A stretch of DNA of 37,459 nt. It comes from a virus. Shown here one piece after another: positions 29,022 through 37,459 of the stretch. Location of the stretch: the IMG/VR virus record IMGVR_UViG_3300022204_000011, positions 1 to 37,459 of that record. One strand, written 5' to 3'. Position 1 is the stretch's first letter. Every line of letters begins with the position of its first letter. The position numbers and the translations under genes are program-made. Below the pieces are notes generated by a model. That model was not told the origin of the DNA. It did not search any database and saw only the letters and a program-made list of their open reading frames with translations.

Positions 29022-30056
29022 ATGAATTTAGGCGCAGGTCTGGAACAAGTTCTGATAGACGCACCGCAGCTGATCCAGGCTTATTTGCAGGGACAGCAGC
29101 TTAACGAGCGGTTTGCCCAAGAAGACGAGATGAATACCATAATTGGCGATATGACCAAGATGGCCAAATATGGACAGGCTGGTGAATCCATGCTCGATGA
29201 ATACGAGAATGAAGTGACTCCCTGGATGTCAAGGCCAGGGGGGGAAGGTGTCGTCCAGCAGATTAACGACAGATATCAGCAGAAGTGGGCCGCCCTGCAC
29301 AGCCAGACGTTCCAGGGGGAGGATCCGCCCACCAATGCGAAACCCCCTCCGGCGCATTTTATCGACGGGCCCCACGAGATACCGGCCATGAGGAAATATT
29401 TCGAGGGGCTGGGCGCTGGATTGGACAAGACAAGCCTGGCGATACTGAAACGTGATCCAAAGGCGTTGGCGCAGTATCTGACCGCAAAGAAACAGGAAGA
29501 CGCCGCGCGAGAAGCCCGCGCGGGTTTGGGCCGCCAGGTGGGTGACGCGCTAAGAGGTGGAGATAAAGTGGGCCTGGCCCAGCTGGCCGTAACTTCCGGG
29601 GATCCTACCGTGACCAAGGCCATGGACTTGCTGAAGGAACAGGCTGGGGAATATGGGGGTAGCCAGAAAGGGGTGAACCCCAAGACCGGAAAAACCGAGT
29701 ATTTCGTGACGGACAAGAATGGCCATATCAAATTCCTGGGCGTCAATCCGCCGGAAGATGATAGCGCCGCGAAGGACCGAAAAAAGGATATCCAATATAC
29801 CCAGGACCGGCTGGACAAGCTGCATGCCGATCGGTCGAAGCTGGTCGCCAACTCTTTGGGGGGTGGCCCTGATTTTCAAAACGCCATGGACGATATCAAC
29901 AAGAGAATAGCCGAGGCGGAAGCGGAACTGGAGGGGCTGAAGAATCCTCAAGGGGTGAGCAAACGAAACAAGGTGAAACCTGGAACCACCCACAGCAAGC
30001 CTGCCAACACCGCAGGTGTGAAACGGGGGGCCAGCAAATACTCCCACCTTTGGTAA
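29022..30056 (+). CDS. Internal virion / ejection protein
   Basis: A 344-residue, mostly helical, Gln- and Lys-rich protein with an AGGAGGA ribosome site. It has no signal or membrane helix. It contains G-L-G-A-G-L-D-K-T-S-L-A-I-L near residue 130, a small beta segment (G-K-T-E-Y-F-V-T-D-K-N-G-H-I-K-F-L-G-V) near 225 and a basic end. Its position between the gp7-like protein and the giant polyvalent protein corresponds to that of ejection proteins gp20/gp16 in P22-like phages. The assignment is by position and composition. Confidence 0.6.
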   Translation: MNLGAGLEQVLIDAPQLIQAYLQGQQLNERFAQEDEMNTIIGDMTKMAKYGQAGESMLDEYENEVTPWMSRPGGEGVVQQINDRYQQKWAALHSQTFQGEDPPTNAKPPPAHFIDGPHEIPAMRKYFEGLGAGLDKTSLAILKRDPKALAQYLTAKKQEDAAREARAGLGRQVGDALRGGDKVGLAQLAVTSGDPTVTKAMDLLKEQAGEYGGSQKGVNPKTGKTEYFVTDKNGHIKFLGVNPPEDDSAAKDRKKDIQYTQDRLDKLHADRSKLVANSLGGGPDFQNAMDDINKRIAEAEAELEGLKNPQGVSKRNKVKPGTTHSKPANTAGVKRGASKYSHLW

Positions 30057-30062
30057 AATCCT

Positions 30063-33000
30063 ATGGCTAAGCGTTGGAATGAAGTTTTAACAAGCCCGGA
30101 ATATCAGGTTTTGACTGATATTGAGAAAGCGCTGGCTCAGGACGCTTACTTCAATGAAGTGGTGGCGCCGCAAATCCCGCGCCAGGAGCAATCCCGCGCG
30201 AAATATCATTTCCTTACGGAATTCCCACCGCCCGTACCGATAGACCAGGCTTATAGTGGCGCTATTAATGAGCCCAGCGCTTCATATACGGATACTCTAA
30301 AAGCCATGCCGGGCCTGATCATGACAGGCGCGGGGCAGACGGTGGGAGGGGTAGAGAGAATGGCGGGGGAGACATCTCTTTCGGAGATTGAAAGGGCCAT
30401 CGATCCTCTGGCTGGACCTAGGCAAAAACTCCGTGAAGCGATATTGGGGCCACAGGATAGTATGAATGCCCCGATATCACCTACCCTGGCTGAAGAAGGA
30501 CGGGCTCTGCAAACAGGGGCCAATATCCACGCCCAGGAGATTACCCCACAAGGACAAAATGTGATCCAGGACGCCATGACTTCCATGGCTCAATCCGCTC
30601 CCATGTACGCTGGCTCCATTTTAGCAGGAGCCGCCACAAAAAACCCGGCGGTCGCCATTGGATTGATGGGGAGTGGAGTAGGCGCACAGTCCTATGGAGA
30701 GGCCAGGGATGCAGGAAAAAGCAGGGACGAGTCTTTACGCTATGGATCCATACAGGGATTGATTGAGGCTGGTGGCGAGATTTTGCCAGTAAAGGCTGTA
30801 TTGAAGCCAGGCGCTCCGCTATTCAAGCGATTAGTGCAGGCTATCATGACGGAGGGAGGCTCGGAAGGGGTCACGGAAGTGGCGCAAGGACTGCACAGCT
30901 TTATCGAGGGAATGGACGATTCTGCCACTGTTGGTGATTTCCTGAGGAAATTGCCAAGGAATGTGACCGTGGCCATGTTGGCCGGGGGAGCTATGGGCGC
31001 TGGTGGAGCCGTGATTGCTCATCCTTTTGTCCGGGCGGATGGGGAAACGAACACGGCACAGCCAGAATCGTCATCTAGGCAGAATGACGTAGTTGCGAAG
31101 CTGGACGCGGCCATGGCCAGGGAGGAGGCCCGGACCAGACAGGGGGCGCAGCCGCAAAAAGAGGTCGGCGGATTCACCGACACCCTTTCCAACGTGAAGA
31201 TCGCCGACCTGGAGCAGCAGGAAGCGAAAAAGGCCGAACCTGCCAATTTGGTCAAATCGCCTGAATTGGAGCGAAGGCATGATCCTCTCCGGGTGAAGCC
31301 GATCGACGAAATGAACCTGCAAGAGGCGCGGGAGGCGCTGCGAACCAGCGAGCTGACCGGACTGTTGTCCAAACGCGCTTACCTGGAGGATATGGGGATA
31401 TCCCGGCTGGAGGGGGAGGAAGTGAACAAGGAACCGGGTGGCGTCGTGGTGGCGGTGGACGCGGATTCCATGAAATACCTGAACGATAACTTTGGACATT
31501 CGTTCGGTGACCAGTATTTGCGCATGATCGGCAGCGCCATGCGCGAGGGAAAAGGGAATGGCCGGGCCTACCATCTTAGTGGTGACGAGTTCGCCATGCG
31601 GTTTGACACGGAAGCTGACGCGAATGCCGCGATTGAATCTGTACAAAACAATATTAGAGGGCGTATATTAGAGGCGTCTCATGAGAATGGGCAGACAGTG
31701 AGGCTGGAAGGGGTCACACTGTCGGTCGCAACAGGAAAGAGCCATGGAGAAGCTGATGCAAGACTTAACGAAATCAAACAGCGCCGAACCGCCTCCGGAG
31801 AAAGGGCCGGGCGCGGAGAAAAGCCAGCCTGGGCCAGTGTACGTCAGAATGAAAGTGGGCGGACAGGACATGATCGACCAGCTGGAGGAACTGCGCAAAA
31901 AGGCGGAGGCCGAGGGCAACCCGATAGTGTCCCTCCGGTGGGTGAAGAAGGAGGAGTAGCCCGACAACAAGAGGGGTCCCCAAAACCCCTCCCCCCTTTT
32001 ACAGAAGGGGTCCCCAAAACCCCTCCCCCCCCTGCTGTCTCAAATCCTGAGACACCGGCCCCTGCGGCTCCAGTTCCCACTCCTTCACCAAAAGCGAAAC
32101 CAGCCCCCAGGCTGAACCGGTCCGCCCTTATGAAGGTGGAATCTCGCAAGTATGGCTCGGAGGCCACTGCCCGAAAAGCCGCCAAGGACATGATGTTCAA
32201 TTATGGGTACACCGCCCAGGACATCCACGTGGGACAAACGAAAGCCGGAAAATGGTATGTGTACCCCACCGAAAAAGCGGTGAAAGAAGCGCCCCCTGAC
32301 TGGAAGTTGCTGGACAATACCTACAATTCTGTATCTCTGGCCCATAACGCGGCCAAGCGCGGAATGGGGCTGGAGAAAGGGGACTACCAGATCACCGGCA
32401 ACGCGAAAGAAAAGAATATCCGGATCGAGCTGACCGAGCAGGGGAGGCGGAAGCGAGGGATGAAAGCGCAAGAGGCCAAACTAGATCAGTCCAGCAAATG
32501 GCTATTGGAGAAGGGATTGCAGGCTGACCCGGAAATTGATGCGTCTGAAACGATATCGTTGGCCGAGCGAATGGCGAAAATAGAAGGACGCGATAAAATT
32601 GAGGCTCAGGATATGGCCTCAGCCATCGGACTTAGAGGAAATTACAATAAATATGTAGCCGCTAAAGCGAAAGATTACGTAGACAACCACGGGAACAAGG
32701 CTTTGTCCATATTGGAGCGGGATGTAAAAAACGCTGGCTATACACCAAAACCAGGAAGACTTGCCGAGGAAAGTTGGCTGGATGAAGTTTTTGGTATTGA
32801 ACGCAATTACACTCAGGATGTAAGAAATGAGATTAGCAAGCTTTTAAAGGGGGAAATTAAATTATCCTCAGAAGACTCGGTGCCAGAGAACGAACCGGAG
32901 ACATCCTCACCGGCCCCGTTACCCGCAACGCCAAAGAAGCATGAAGACGTGGGGGAGAAGATCGGCGGGGCAAGGAAGGATATATGGGCTGGGCGTGGAT

Positions 33001-36000
33001 TGCAGTTGTCCGACCTGGAGGGGAATCCATACCCCACTGGAGCGGAACGGACGGCGATAAACGAGGCGTTCGACAGGTTCTTCCAGGAGCTGAAGCACAA
33101 GACAGACGAGAGCACAGGGGCCACCATGCTCTACTCCCTGGAGGATTCGCCGGGACAGGGGATCACCCGGGGGCAGGCGGAGGAGGCGGTGGACCGGTTC
33201 CTGGGGGAATACAGTGGCGCGGATTCCATAGACATCAGGATCGTGGAGACGCCGGACGAGGTTCCGGGGGGAGCGCCATGGAACGCCGGAGGATTGGTGA
33301 ACCCGGAGACGGGGGAGGTCTATCTGGTCCGATCCAACCTGGAGGATGTGAATCACGCCATGGACACGCTGGTTCATGAAGTGATAGGCCATTACGGGAT
33401 CCGTTCCATGCTGGGGGAGAAACGGTTCAAGGCGCTGATCACCAACGCCCAGGCGTTCAGCCGGGAAGAGCTGAAAGCGGTGGCGCGGACCTATGGGCTG
33501 GACCTGAAAAACGAGGCGGAACGGGCCATCGCCGTGGAGGAGCTGATCGCGCACATGGCGGAGGTGAACCCCAGGGCGAAGCTGATAGACAAGGCTGTGG
33601 CCGCCGTGCGGGAATTCCTGCGCAGGCTGGGGATGGATCTGCACTACACACGGGAGGATATCGTGGCGATGCTGGCCAGCGCCCGCCAGAAGATGAAGGA
33701 GGGGAAGGCTGGGAGAACGGAGGAAGGCCCATTCGGTCCGATCTTTAAACAGTTTAAAGGTAAACCCAAAGAAGCCATTGAGCACTTGATGAAGGTGAAG
33801 GATGGTGAAGCGCCAGGGGCTCTTCAACACCCGGATGTGGGCTCCATTGATCTTGTTTGGGGGGAGGAAGGGACAGCCACCAAAAAATATAAAGATGGTT
33901 ATGGTTTATCAAAAATTGTAAAGAAGCATCCGGAAGTTATTCAAGACTTACCGAATATTGTCTCTAATGCGGAAGTCATGGAGAAAAAGTTTAACCATAT
34001 AGTTCTACAAACTGAAGATCATAAAGCTGTAATAAAGCTCGATTGGTTTGGTGAAAAGAAGGTATGGTTGTTGACCGCATTTGAAAAAGAGGCCTTGTCT
34101 TCCCCCGGCAGGACGATTGACGTTGCCGATGATTCACTGACCGAGACGACTCCCACGGTCGAAGGCAAGGCTGACAATAATATAACTCCAGATGCGGATT
34201 CAGTCAATCAGACCGAGACGCCGGAGTTCAAGAAATGGTTCGGGGATTCGTGGGCTACTGAACCGGCAACAGAAAATGGAAAGAAGGTGTTGAAGTCATT
34301 TAATAATGGAGGTATACCCAGGATTTTGTATCATGGAACAAGGGGAGACTTTGACATATACAACCCGAAGAAAAAGGGGTCTTCTACCGGGGCGCCCGAT
34401 GCAAAACTTGGTTTTTTCTTCACATCAGACCGAGACTTCGCTGCTTCTTTTGCTGGGGAATATTATATTTCAAAAGACTACGAAGGGAAAAAAATTGAAG
34501 AAGGACCCGTTCCACCGCATTATTTGAGCGGTGGAAACGTAATGCCTGCATACCTCAAGATCAGAAATCCCGAATTCTATTTCGGTGGCGCATATAAATC
34601 TCAAGAATTAAAATCAATTATTGAAGAAGCCAAGCGTGACAAGAAAGATGGGGTTATTCTTTTTGGCTACAAAGATATAACCGGGGGGACTTTTACACGC
34701 AATAAGACGCAAGATATGTATATCGTCTTTTCCCCCACCCAGATAAAATCCGCTACCGGTAACCGGGGGACGTTCGACCCGAAGAACCCGGATATCCGCT
34801 ACAAGATAAAGGGCGCCACAGACCAGTTTGTAACCGACCCGACGAAGGAGGGCTGGAACCTTTCCGCCCTGGAGATCGCCGGGGGCGTCCTGGAGAGCAT
34901 GAAGCCTATCCGCCGGTGGGAGGTGAATTATATCGACGTGAACGGAGAAGAGGCCCGGATGGTGGTGGACACGCAAGCCCAAGCCAAACGGGAAGCCGCC
35001 CGGCTGAAAAAGGACGGGGCGAACGAGATAGTGACCGCACAGATAGAAACCAGCTCCTGGTTGCGAAAGATCGCCGCCTCGCCGGAATATATGGTGGAAA
35101 AGCCGATGCGCGAAGCTGTCAGGGTTTCCTCCGAACGGACCGACCGGGCCGCCGAGATATTCAACGAGAACAACACCATCGACGGGGAGCGGGTCCACCA
35201 ACACCTGGCGGACCTGAAAAATGGGAGTCCGGACGATTACGACACCCTGACCGGGCTGCTGAACTGGGCGGACAGGATGAAGTGGGGGAACAAGAGCGCC
35301 GCCGACCGGATGAAAACCACCGAGCGACTGGCGCGGGAAGTGGGCCTGGGGGATGATGTGATATCCATGTGGAAGAAAGTGCGCCAGGGGTATGACAAGG
35401 ACCTGGACATGCTGATCAAGGAACTGACCGACCTGAAAACCCAGTCGGAGAACGCCGGGATCCCCGCCGAAGTGCTGACCGGCAGGGGACGCAACGACGC
35501 GGGGGAGGAGATAGAGATATCCCTGTCGGACGCGATCCGGGCGCTGGGAGAAGAGCGAGGGTCCTACGTGCCGCGCCTGCGGGAGGGGGATTACTACCTG
35601 CGGGGCACCGACCGGAAGGGGAGATACTGGAGGTGGCATGGAAGCAAAAGGGAGATGACGCTTGCAAAAAAGGACTTAACGCAGAGGGGATGGAAATTGG
35701 GCGAGGTGACGCAGGTGGAGAAGCTGCCGGAAGCCATTTATCAGGACACGAAGACCGCCAGCCTGGCCAAGGCGATCAGCCAGGCGGCGAAGACCGCCAA
35801 GATGCGGGGACAACTGCCGGAGGCGGAACTTCAGGCGGTGAAAAACGCCGTGACTGAGGCCATGGGCGACCTGATCAAGGCCCGTGGATACCTGCGTCAC
35901 ACGATCAGGCGGGGGGAGGGGGGCGTGGTACTGGGCTACGAAATGGACCCGCTTGACGCTTATCTGAGATACAAGGGGAACGTGGCGGCGGGTCTGGCCA

Positions 36001-37459
36001 AGACGGAAGCCAGCCGGGAATTCTACGACATTCTGAAAAAGATCGACTCCACGAAGGAGCCGGAGACTTACACCATGGTTTCCGAATATATCCGGGAGCA
36101 GTTGCGCAACCAGGAGACGGCGGACAGGCTGGTCTCCTTCGGCAAGATGATGGCTGTGTGGAAATACCTGTGGCTGAACCCGAAATCGGCGGCGGTGAAC
36201 ATGACGGCGCTGGTGACCACGGCGCCACCGGCGATCCATGAATACGCCGGAGGAGGAAAAGGGAGCGTGGCGGCGATAAACGGGACCATAGCCAAGGCGG
36301 TGCTGGACTATGGCCGGTCGAGGAAATCCATGGCCCACCTGACCAAGGGGGAGCAAGCCATGCTGGAAGAGATGACCAGGAAGAACTGGGACGACCCGCA
36401 GCTGGCCAGGGAAGCCCGCGCGGAGCTTTCCGGCAGGATGGGGAAGGCGTGGACCAAGGCCATGGACATGGGGATGTGGCCATTCGCGTTCACTGAGCGG
36501 ATCAACCGGGGGGCCACCATGCTGGCGGCCTATCGGGTGGCGAAAAGGGCGTTTCCTGAAGCGAGCCACGAGGCGCTGGTGAAGCGGGCCAAGCATGCCA
36601 CGGACAGGGCGCACGGGGTGTATGGCAAGGCCACCCAGCCGCTGTGGGCGCAGGGGACCGGGGGACTGAAGCGCGGGTTCCAGGCGGCGCTGACTTTCAC
36701 GAAATTCGGCCACAACTACCTGCAGATGCTTCACGAGCTGGGATTCGAGAAAAAGAACGCGAGGGCGTTCATGTATGCCCTGCTTTCCCCCGGTGTTCTG
36801 GCCGGGGCCAAGGCCACCCCGCTGGTGACCGCCGGGCTGCTGGCGGCGGACCTGATCGCCAAGGCGCTGGGGGATGACCGGGACCAGGAGAAGAGGTTCT
36901 TTGACTGGGCCGGAGCCGCGCTGGGGGAAGAGGGGGAGAAGAACGTCCGGTATGGCCTGGCCGGGGCCGGGCTGGGGATCAACATATCAGGATCGCTGGA
37001 ACCGAACTTCGGGTTCCTGTCGCCATCCAGGCCAACCGAGGTTCTGGGGGCCGTGGGGGGAGTGGTGAACGATTTCAGCTATGGATGGGACCGAATGGCC
37101 GCCGGGGACTATTTGGGCGCTGCGGTGAAGCTGGCGCCCGCCGGGCCGGGATCGCTGGTGAAAGCTCTGCGGGAGCGGGACGGCGTGAAAAGCGGAAAGG
37201 GGCGACCGGTATATGACGATCGGGGGCGACCCCTGACGCTGGCCACGGAGGACCTGCTGCGGCTGGCGGCGGGATTCCAGCCGACTGAGCGCAGCTATTA
37301 CACCGAACGGAACTGGGAGGGGCGAAGGGAGTCCGGGAACTTCGCGAGCAGAAAGAGCGGGCTATATGAGCGGCTGAGGTTCGCCTACACCTCCGGGAAT
37401 CGGGGCCGGATCGATGAACTGATGGAAGAGGTGCGGGACTACAACGAGCGGGCAAGGGC
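30063..37459 (+). CDS. Giant polyvalent ejection protein: GGDEF, HExxxH peptidase, PBECR nuclease, ADP-ribosyltransferase
   Basis: One frame runs off the right edge and ends at 243 across the overlap, about 2,496 residues. Domains in order: a Gly/Ala-rich, partly hydrophobic N-terminus (1-340); a GGDEF domain (about 428-575) with L-T-G-L, D466/D468, N474-D475, G478-H479, G482-D483 and S506-G-D-E-F510; a Pro-rich linker; a polyvalent-associated region with G-E-K-I-G-G-A-R-K-D (about 964-973); a metallopeptidase-like H1105-E-V-I-G-H1110 with E-E near 1159 and Glu1167; a PBECR-like nuclease (about 1225-1345; I-D-L-V-W-G, Y-G-L-S-K-I, W-L-L-T-A); an ART-PolyVal-like ADP-ribosyltransferase (about 1386-1575; Y-H-G-T 1423-1426, Q-I-K-S-A-T-G-N-R-G-T-F-D-P); and an 800-residue helical tail resembling large polyvalent-associated domains. 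It is probably ejected with the DNA to act on the host early. Confidence 0.85.
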   Translation, partial: MAKRWNEVLTSPEYQVLTDIEKALAQDAYFNEVVAPQIPRQEQSRAKYHFLTEFPPPVPIDQAYSGAINEPSASYTDTLKAMPGLIMTGAGQTVGGVERMAGETSLSEIERAIDPLAGPRQKLREAILGPQDSMNAPISPTLAEEGRALQTGANIHAQEITPQGQNVIQDAMTSMAQSAPMYAGSILAGAATKNPAVAIGLMGSGVGAQSYGEARDAGKSRDESLRYGSIQGLIEAGGEILPVKAVLKPGAPLFKRLVQAIMTEGGSEGVTEVAQGLHSFIEGMDDSATVGDFLRKLPRNVTVAMLAGGAMGAGGAVIAHPFVRADGETNTAQPESSSRQNDVVAKLDAAMAREEARTRQGAQPQKEVGGFTDTLSNVKIADLEQQEAKKAEPANLVKSPELERRHDPLRVKPIDEMNLQEAREALRTSELTGLLSKRAYLEDMGISRLEGEEVNKEPGGVVVAVDADSMKYLNDNFGHSFGDQYLRMIGSAMREGKGNGRAYHLSGDEFAMRFDTEADANAAIESVQNNIRGRILEASHENGQTVRLEGVTLSVATGKSHGEADARLNEIKQRRTASGERAGRGEKPAWASVRQNESGRTGHDRPAGGTAQKGGGRGQPDSVPPVGEEGGVARQQEGSPKPLPPFTEGVPKTPPPPAVSNPETPAPAAPVPTPSPKAKPAPRLNRSALMKVESRKYGSEATARKAAKDMMFNYGYTAQDIHVGQTKAGKWYVYPTEKAVKEAPPDWKLLDNTYNSVSLAHNAAKRGMGLEKGDYQITGNAKEKNIRIELTEQGRRKRGMKAQEAKLDQSSKWLLEKGLQADPEIDASETISLAERMAKIEGRDKIEAQDMASAIGLRGNYNKYVAAKAKDYVDNHGNKALSILERDVKNAGYTPKPGRLAEESWLDEVFGIERNYTQDVRNEISKLLKGEIKLSSEDSVPENEPETSSPAPLPATPKKHEDVGEKIGGARKDIWAGRGLQLSDLEGNPYPTGAERTAINEAFDRFFQELKHKTDESTGATMLYSLEDSPGQGITRGQAEEAVDRFLGEYSGADSIDIRIVETPDEVPGGAPWNAGGLVNPETGEVYLVRSNLEDVNHAMDTLVHEVIGHYGIRSMLGEKRFKALITNAQAFSREELKAVARTYGLDLKNEAERAIAVEELIAHMAEVNPRAKLIDKAVAAVREFLRRLGMDLHYTREDIVAMLASARQKMKEGKAGRTEEGPFGPIFKQFKGKPKEAIEHLMKVKDGEAPGALQHPDVGSIDLVWGEEGTATKKYKDGYGLSKIVKKHPEVIQDLPNIVSNAEVMEKKFNHIVLQTEDHKAVIKLDWFGEKKVWLLTAFEKEALSSPGRTIDVADDSLTETTPTVEGKADNNITPDADSVNQTETPEFKKWFGDSWATEPATENGKKVLKSFNNGGIPRILYHGTRGDFDIYNPKKKGSSTGAPDAKLGFFFTSDRDFAASFAGEYYISKDYEGKKIEEGPVPPHYLSGGNVMPAYLKIRNPEFYFGGAYKSQELKSIIEEAKRDKKDGVILFGYKDITGGTFTRNKTQDMYIVFSPTQIKSATGNRGTFDPKNPDIRYKIKGATDQFVTDPTKEGWNLSALEIAGGVLESMKPIRRWEVNYIDVNGEEARMVVDTQAQAKREAARLKKDGANEIVTAQIETSSWLRKIAASPEYMVEKPMREAVRVSSERTDRAAEIFNENNTIDGERVHQHLADLKNGSPDDYDTLTGLLNWADRMKWGNKSAADRMKTTERLAREVGLGDDVISMWKKVRQGYDKDLDMLIKELTDLKTQSENAGIPAEVLTGRGRNDAGEEIEISLSDAIRALGEERGSYVPRLREGDYYLRGTDRKGRYWRWHGSKREMTLAKKDLTQRGWKLGEVTQVEKLPEAIYQDTKTASLAKAISQAAKTAKMRGQLPEAELQAVKNAVTEAMGDLIKARGYLRHTIRRGEGGVVLGYEMDPLDAYLRYKGNVAAGLAKTEASREFYDILKKIDSTKEPETYTMVSEYIREQLRNQETADRLVSFGKMMAVWKYLWLNPKSAAVNMTALVTTAPPAIHEYAGGGKGSVAAINGTIAKAVLDYGRSRKSMAHLTKGEQAMLEEMTRKNWDDPQLAREARAELSGRMGKAWTKAMDMGMWPFAFTERINRGATMLAAYRVAKRAFPEASHEALVKRAKHATDRAHGVYGKATQPLWAQGTGGLKRGFQAALTFTKFGHNYLQMLHELGFEKKNARAFMYALLSPGVLAGAKATPLVTAGLLAADLIAKALGDDRDQEKRFFDWAGAALGEEGEKNVRYGLAGAGLGINISGSLEPNFGFLSPSRPTEVLGAVGGVVNDFSYGWDRMAAGDYLGAAVKLAPAGPGSLVKALRERDGVKSGKGRPVYDDRGRPLTLATEDLLRLAAGFQPTERSYYTERNWEGRRESGNFASRKSGLYERLRFAYTSGNRGRIDELMEEVRDYNERAR
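31973..32033 (+). repeat. Tandem 34-bp C-rich repeat inside the polyvalent gene
   Basis: GGGGTCCCC-AAAACCCCTCCCCCC occurs at 31973 and again at 32007, 34 bp apart, within the Pro-rich linker after the GGDEF domain. The C-rich half also occurs twice just after this gene ends (249-265 and 301-318). The reading frame stays open through both copies. The two units encode related Pro-rich peptides (P-K-P-L-P-P and P-K-T-P-P-P-P). Confidence 0.85.
37315..37459. repeat. Terminal overlap, right copy
   Basis: This is the second copy of the left-end sequence. It lies inside the polyvalent protein gene. After merging, that gene continues from base 37459 into base 150 and stops at 241-243. Confidence 0.93.

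Noticed and set aside
32919-33830. 303-codon open frame on the minus strand
   Set aside because: Antisense to the metallopeptidase-like region, with no recognisable protein pattern and no ribosome site.
34614-35639. 341-codon open frame on the minus strand
   Set aside because: It lies fully antisense to the polyvalent gene, has Pro/Gly/His/Arg-rich low-complexity content and no ribosome site. It is a by-product of GC-rich codons in the sense gene.
35676-36734. 352-codon open frame on the minus strand
   Set aside because: Same reason: antisense shadow of the C-terminal part of the polyvalent gene, with His/Arg/Pro-biased composition.

Overview
The window is almost certainly the complete genome of a temperate, P22-like (short-tailed) phage of a Gram-negative bacterium, opened at an arbitrary point. 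The first 149 bases repeat at the end (145 of 149 identical; bases 24-149 match 37334-37459 exactly). One very large gene starts at 30063, runs off the right end and finishes at 243 on the left. Closing the overlap gives a circle of about 37,310 bp. This fits headful packaging of permuted DNA, or a circular replicative form. The attachment site is present once and intact, so this is the unintegrated form. A Gram-negative host is inferred from a beta-barrel outer-membrane protein, a lipoprotein with a lipobox and Sec-type signal peptides. I cannot name the host.

Layout. (1) 244-1784: an AT-rich leftward pair of genes (RelE-like toxin and unknown partner) between repeat-rich intergenic stretches. 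(2) 1785-3327, leftward: a lysogenic module with a LexA/CI-type repressor, followed by a separate consensus promoter driving a small secreted YHYH-type protein and an outer-membrane barrel. (3) 3636-13245, rightward early genes: small regulators, a pentapeptide-repeat protein, a tRNA-Met(CAU), RusA, a YqaJ-type exonuclease, a MazG-like pyrophosphohydrolase, an MT-A70 methyltransferase, a radical SAM enzyme, RecT and an O-like replication protein. (4) 13333-14860: a tyrosine integrase, then an attP carrying the 3' end of a tmRNA gene, flanked by arm-type repeats. (5) 14891-30056: a late promoter, then small and large terminase, portal, scaffold, coat, tail accessory factor, tail fibre, lysis genes (membrane protein and M15 endolysin), gp10-like tail hub and gp7-like ejection proteins. 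(6) 30063 to the end and on to 243: a roughly 2,496-residue polyvalent protein.

How it works together. The repressor probably controls its own promoter and the late promoter. A motif TGGCAGGACG occurs twice, inverted, at the repressor promoter and once just after the late -10 box. The YqaJ/RecT/RusA set supplies recombination, and the O-like gene carries internal hexamer repeats that may be the origin. Most early genes overlap by ATGA, so translation is coupled throughout.

The most unusual parts are: the giant protein, which I read as combining a GGDEF diguanylate-cyclase-like domain, an HExxxH metallopeptidase-like domain, a PBECR-like nuclease domain and an ADP-ribosyltransferase domain; a tail-fibre gene and its neighbour that both carry signal peptides; an MT-A70 gene bounded by a perfect 34-bp direct repeat; and a lysogeny-expressed surface cassette. 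All functions are read by eye from translated sequence; no database search was run.
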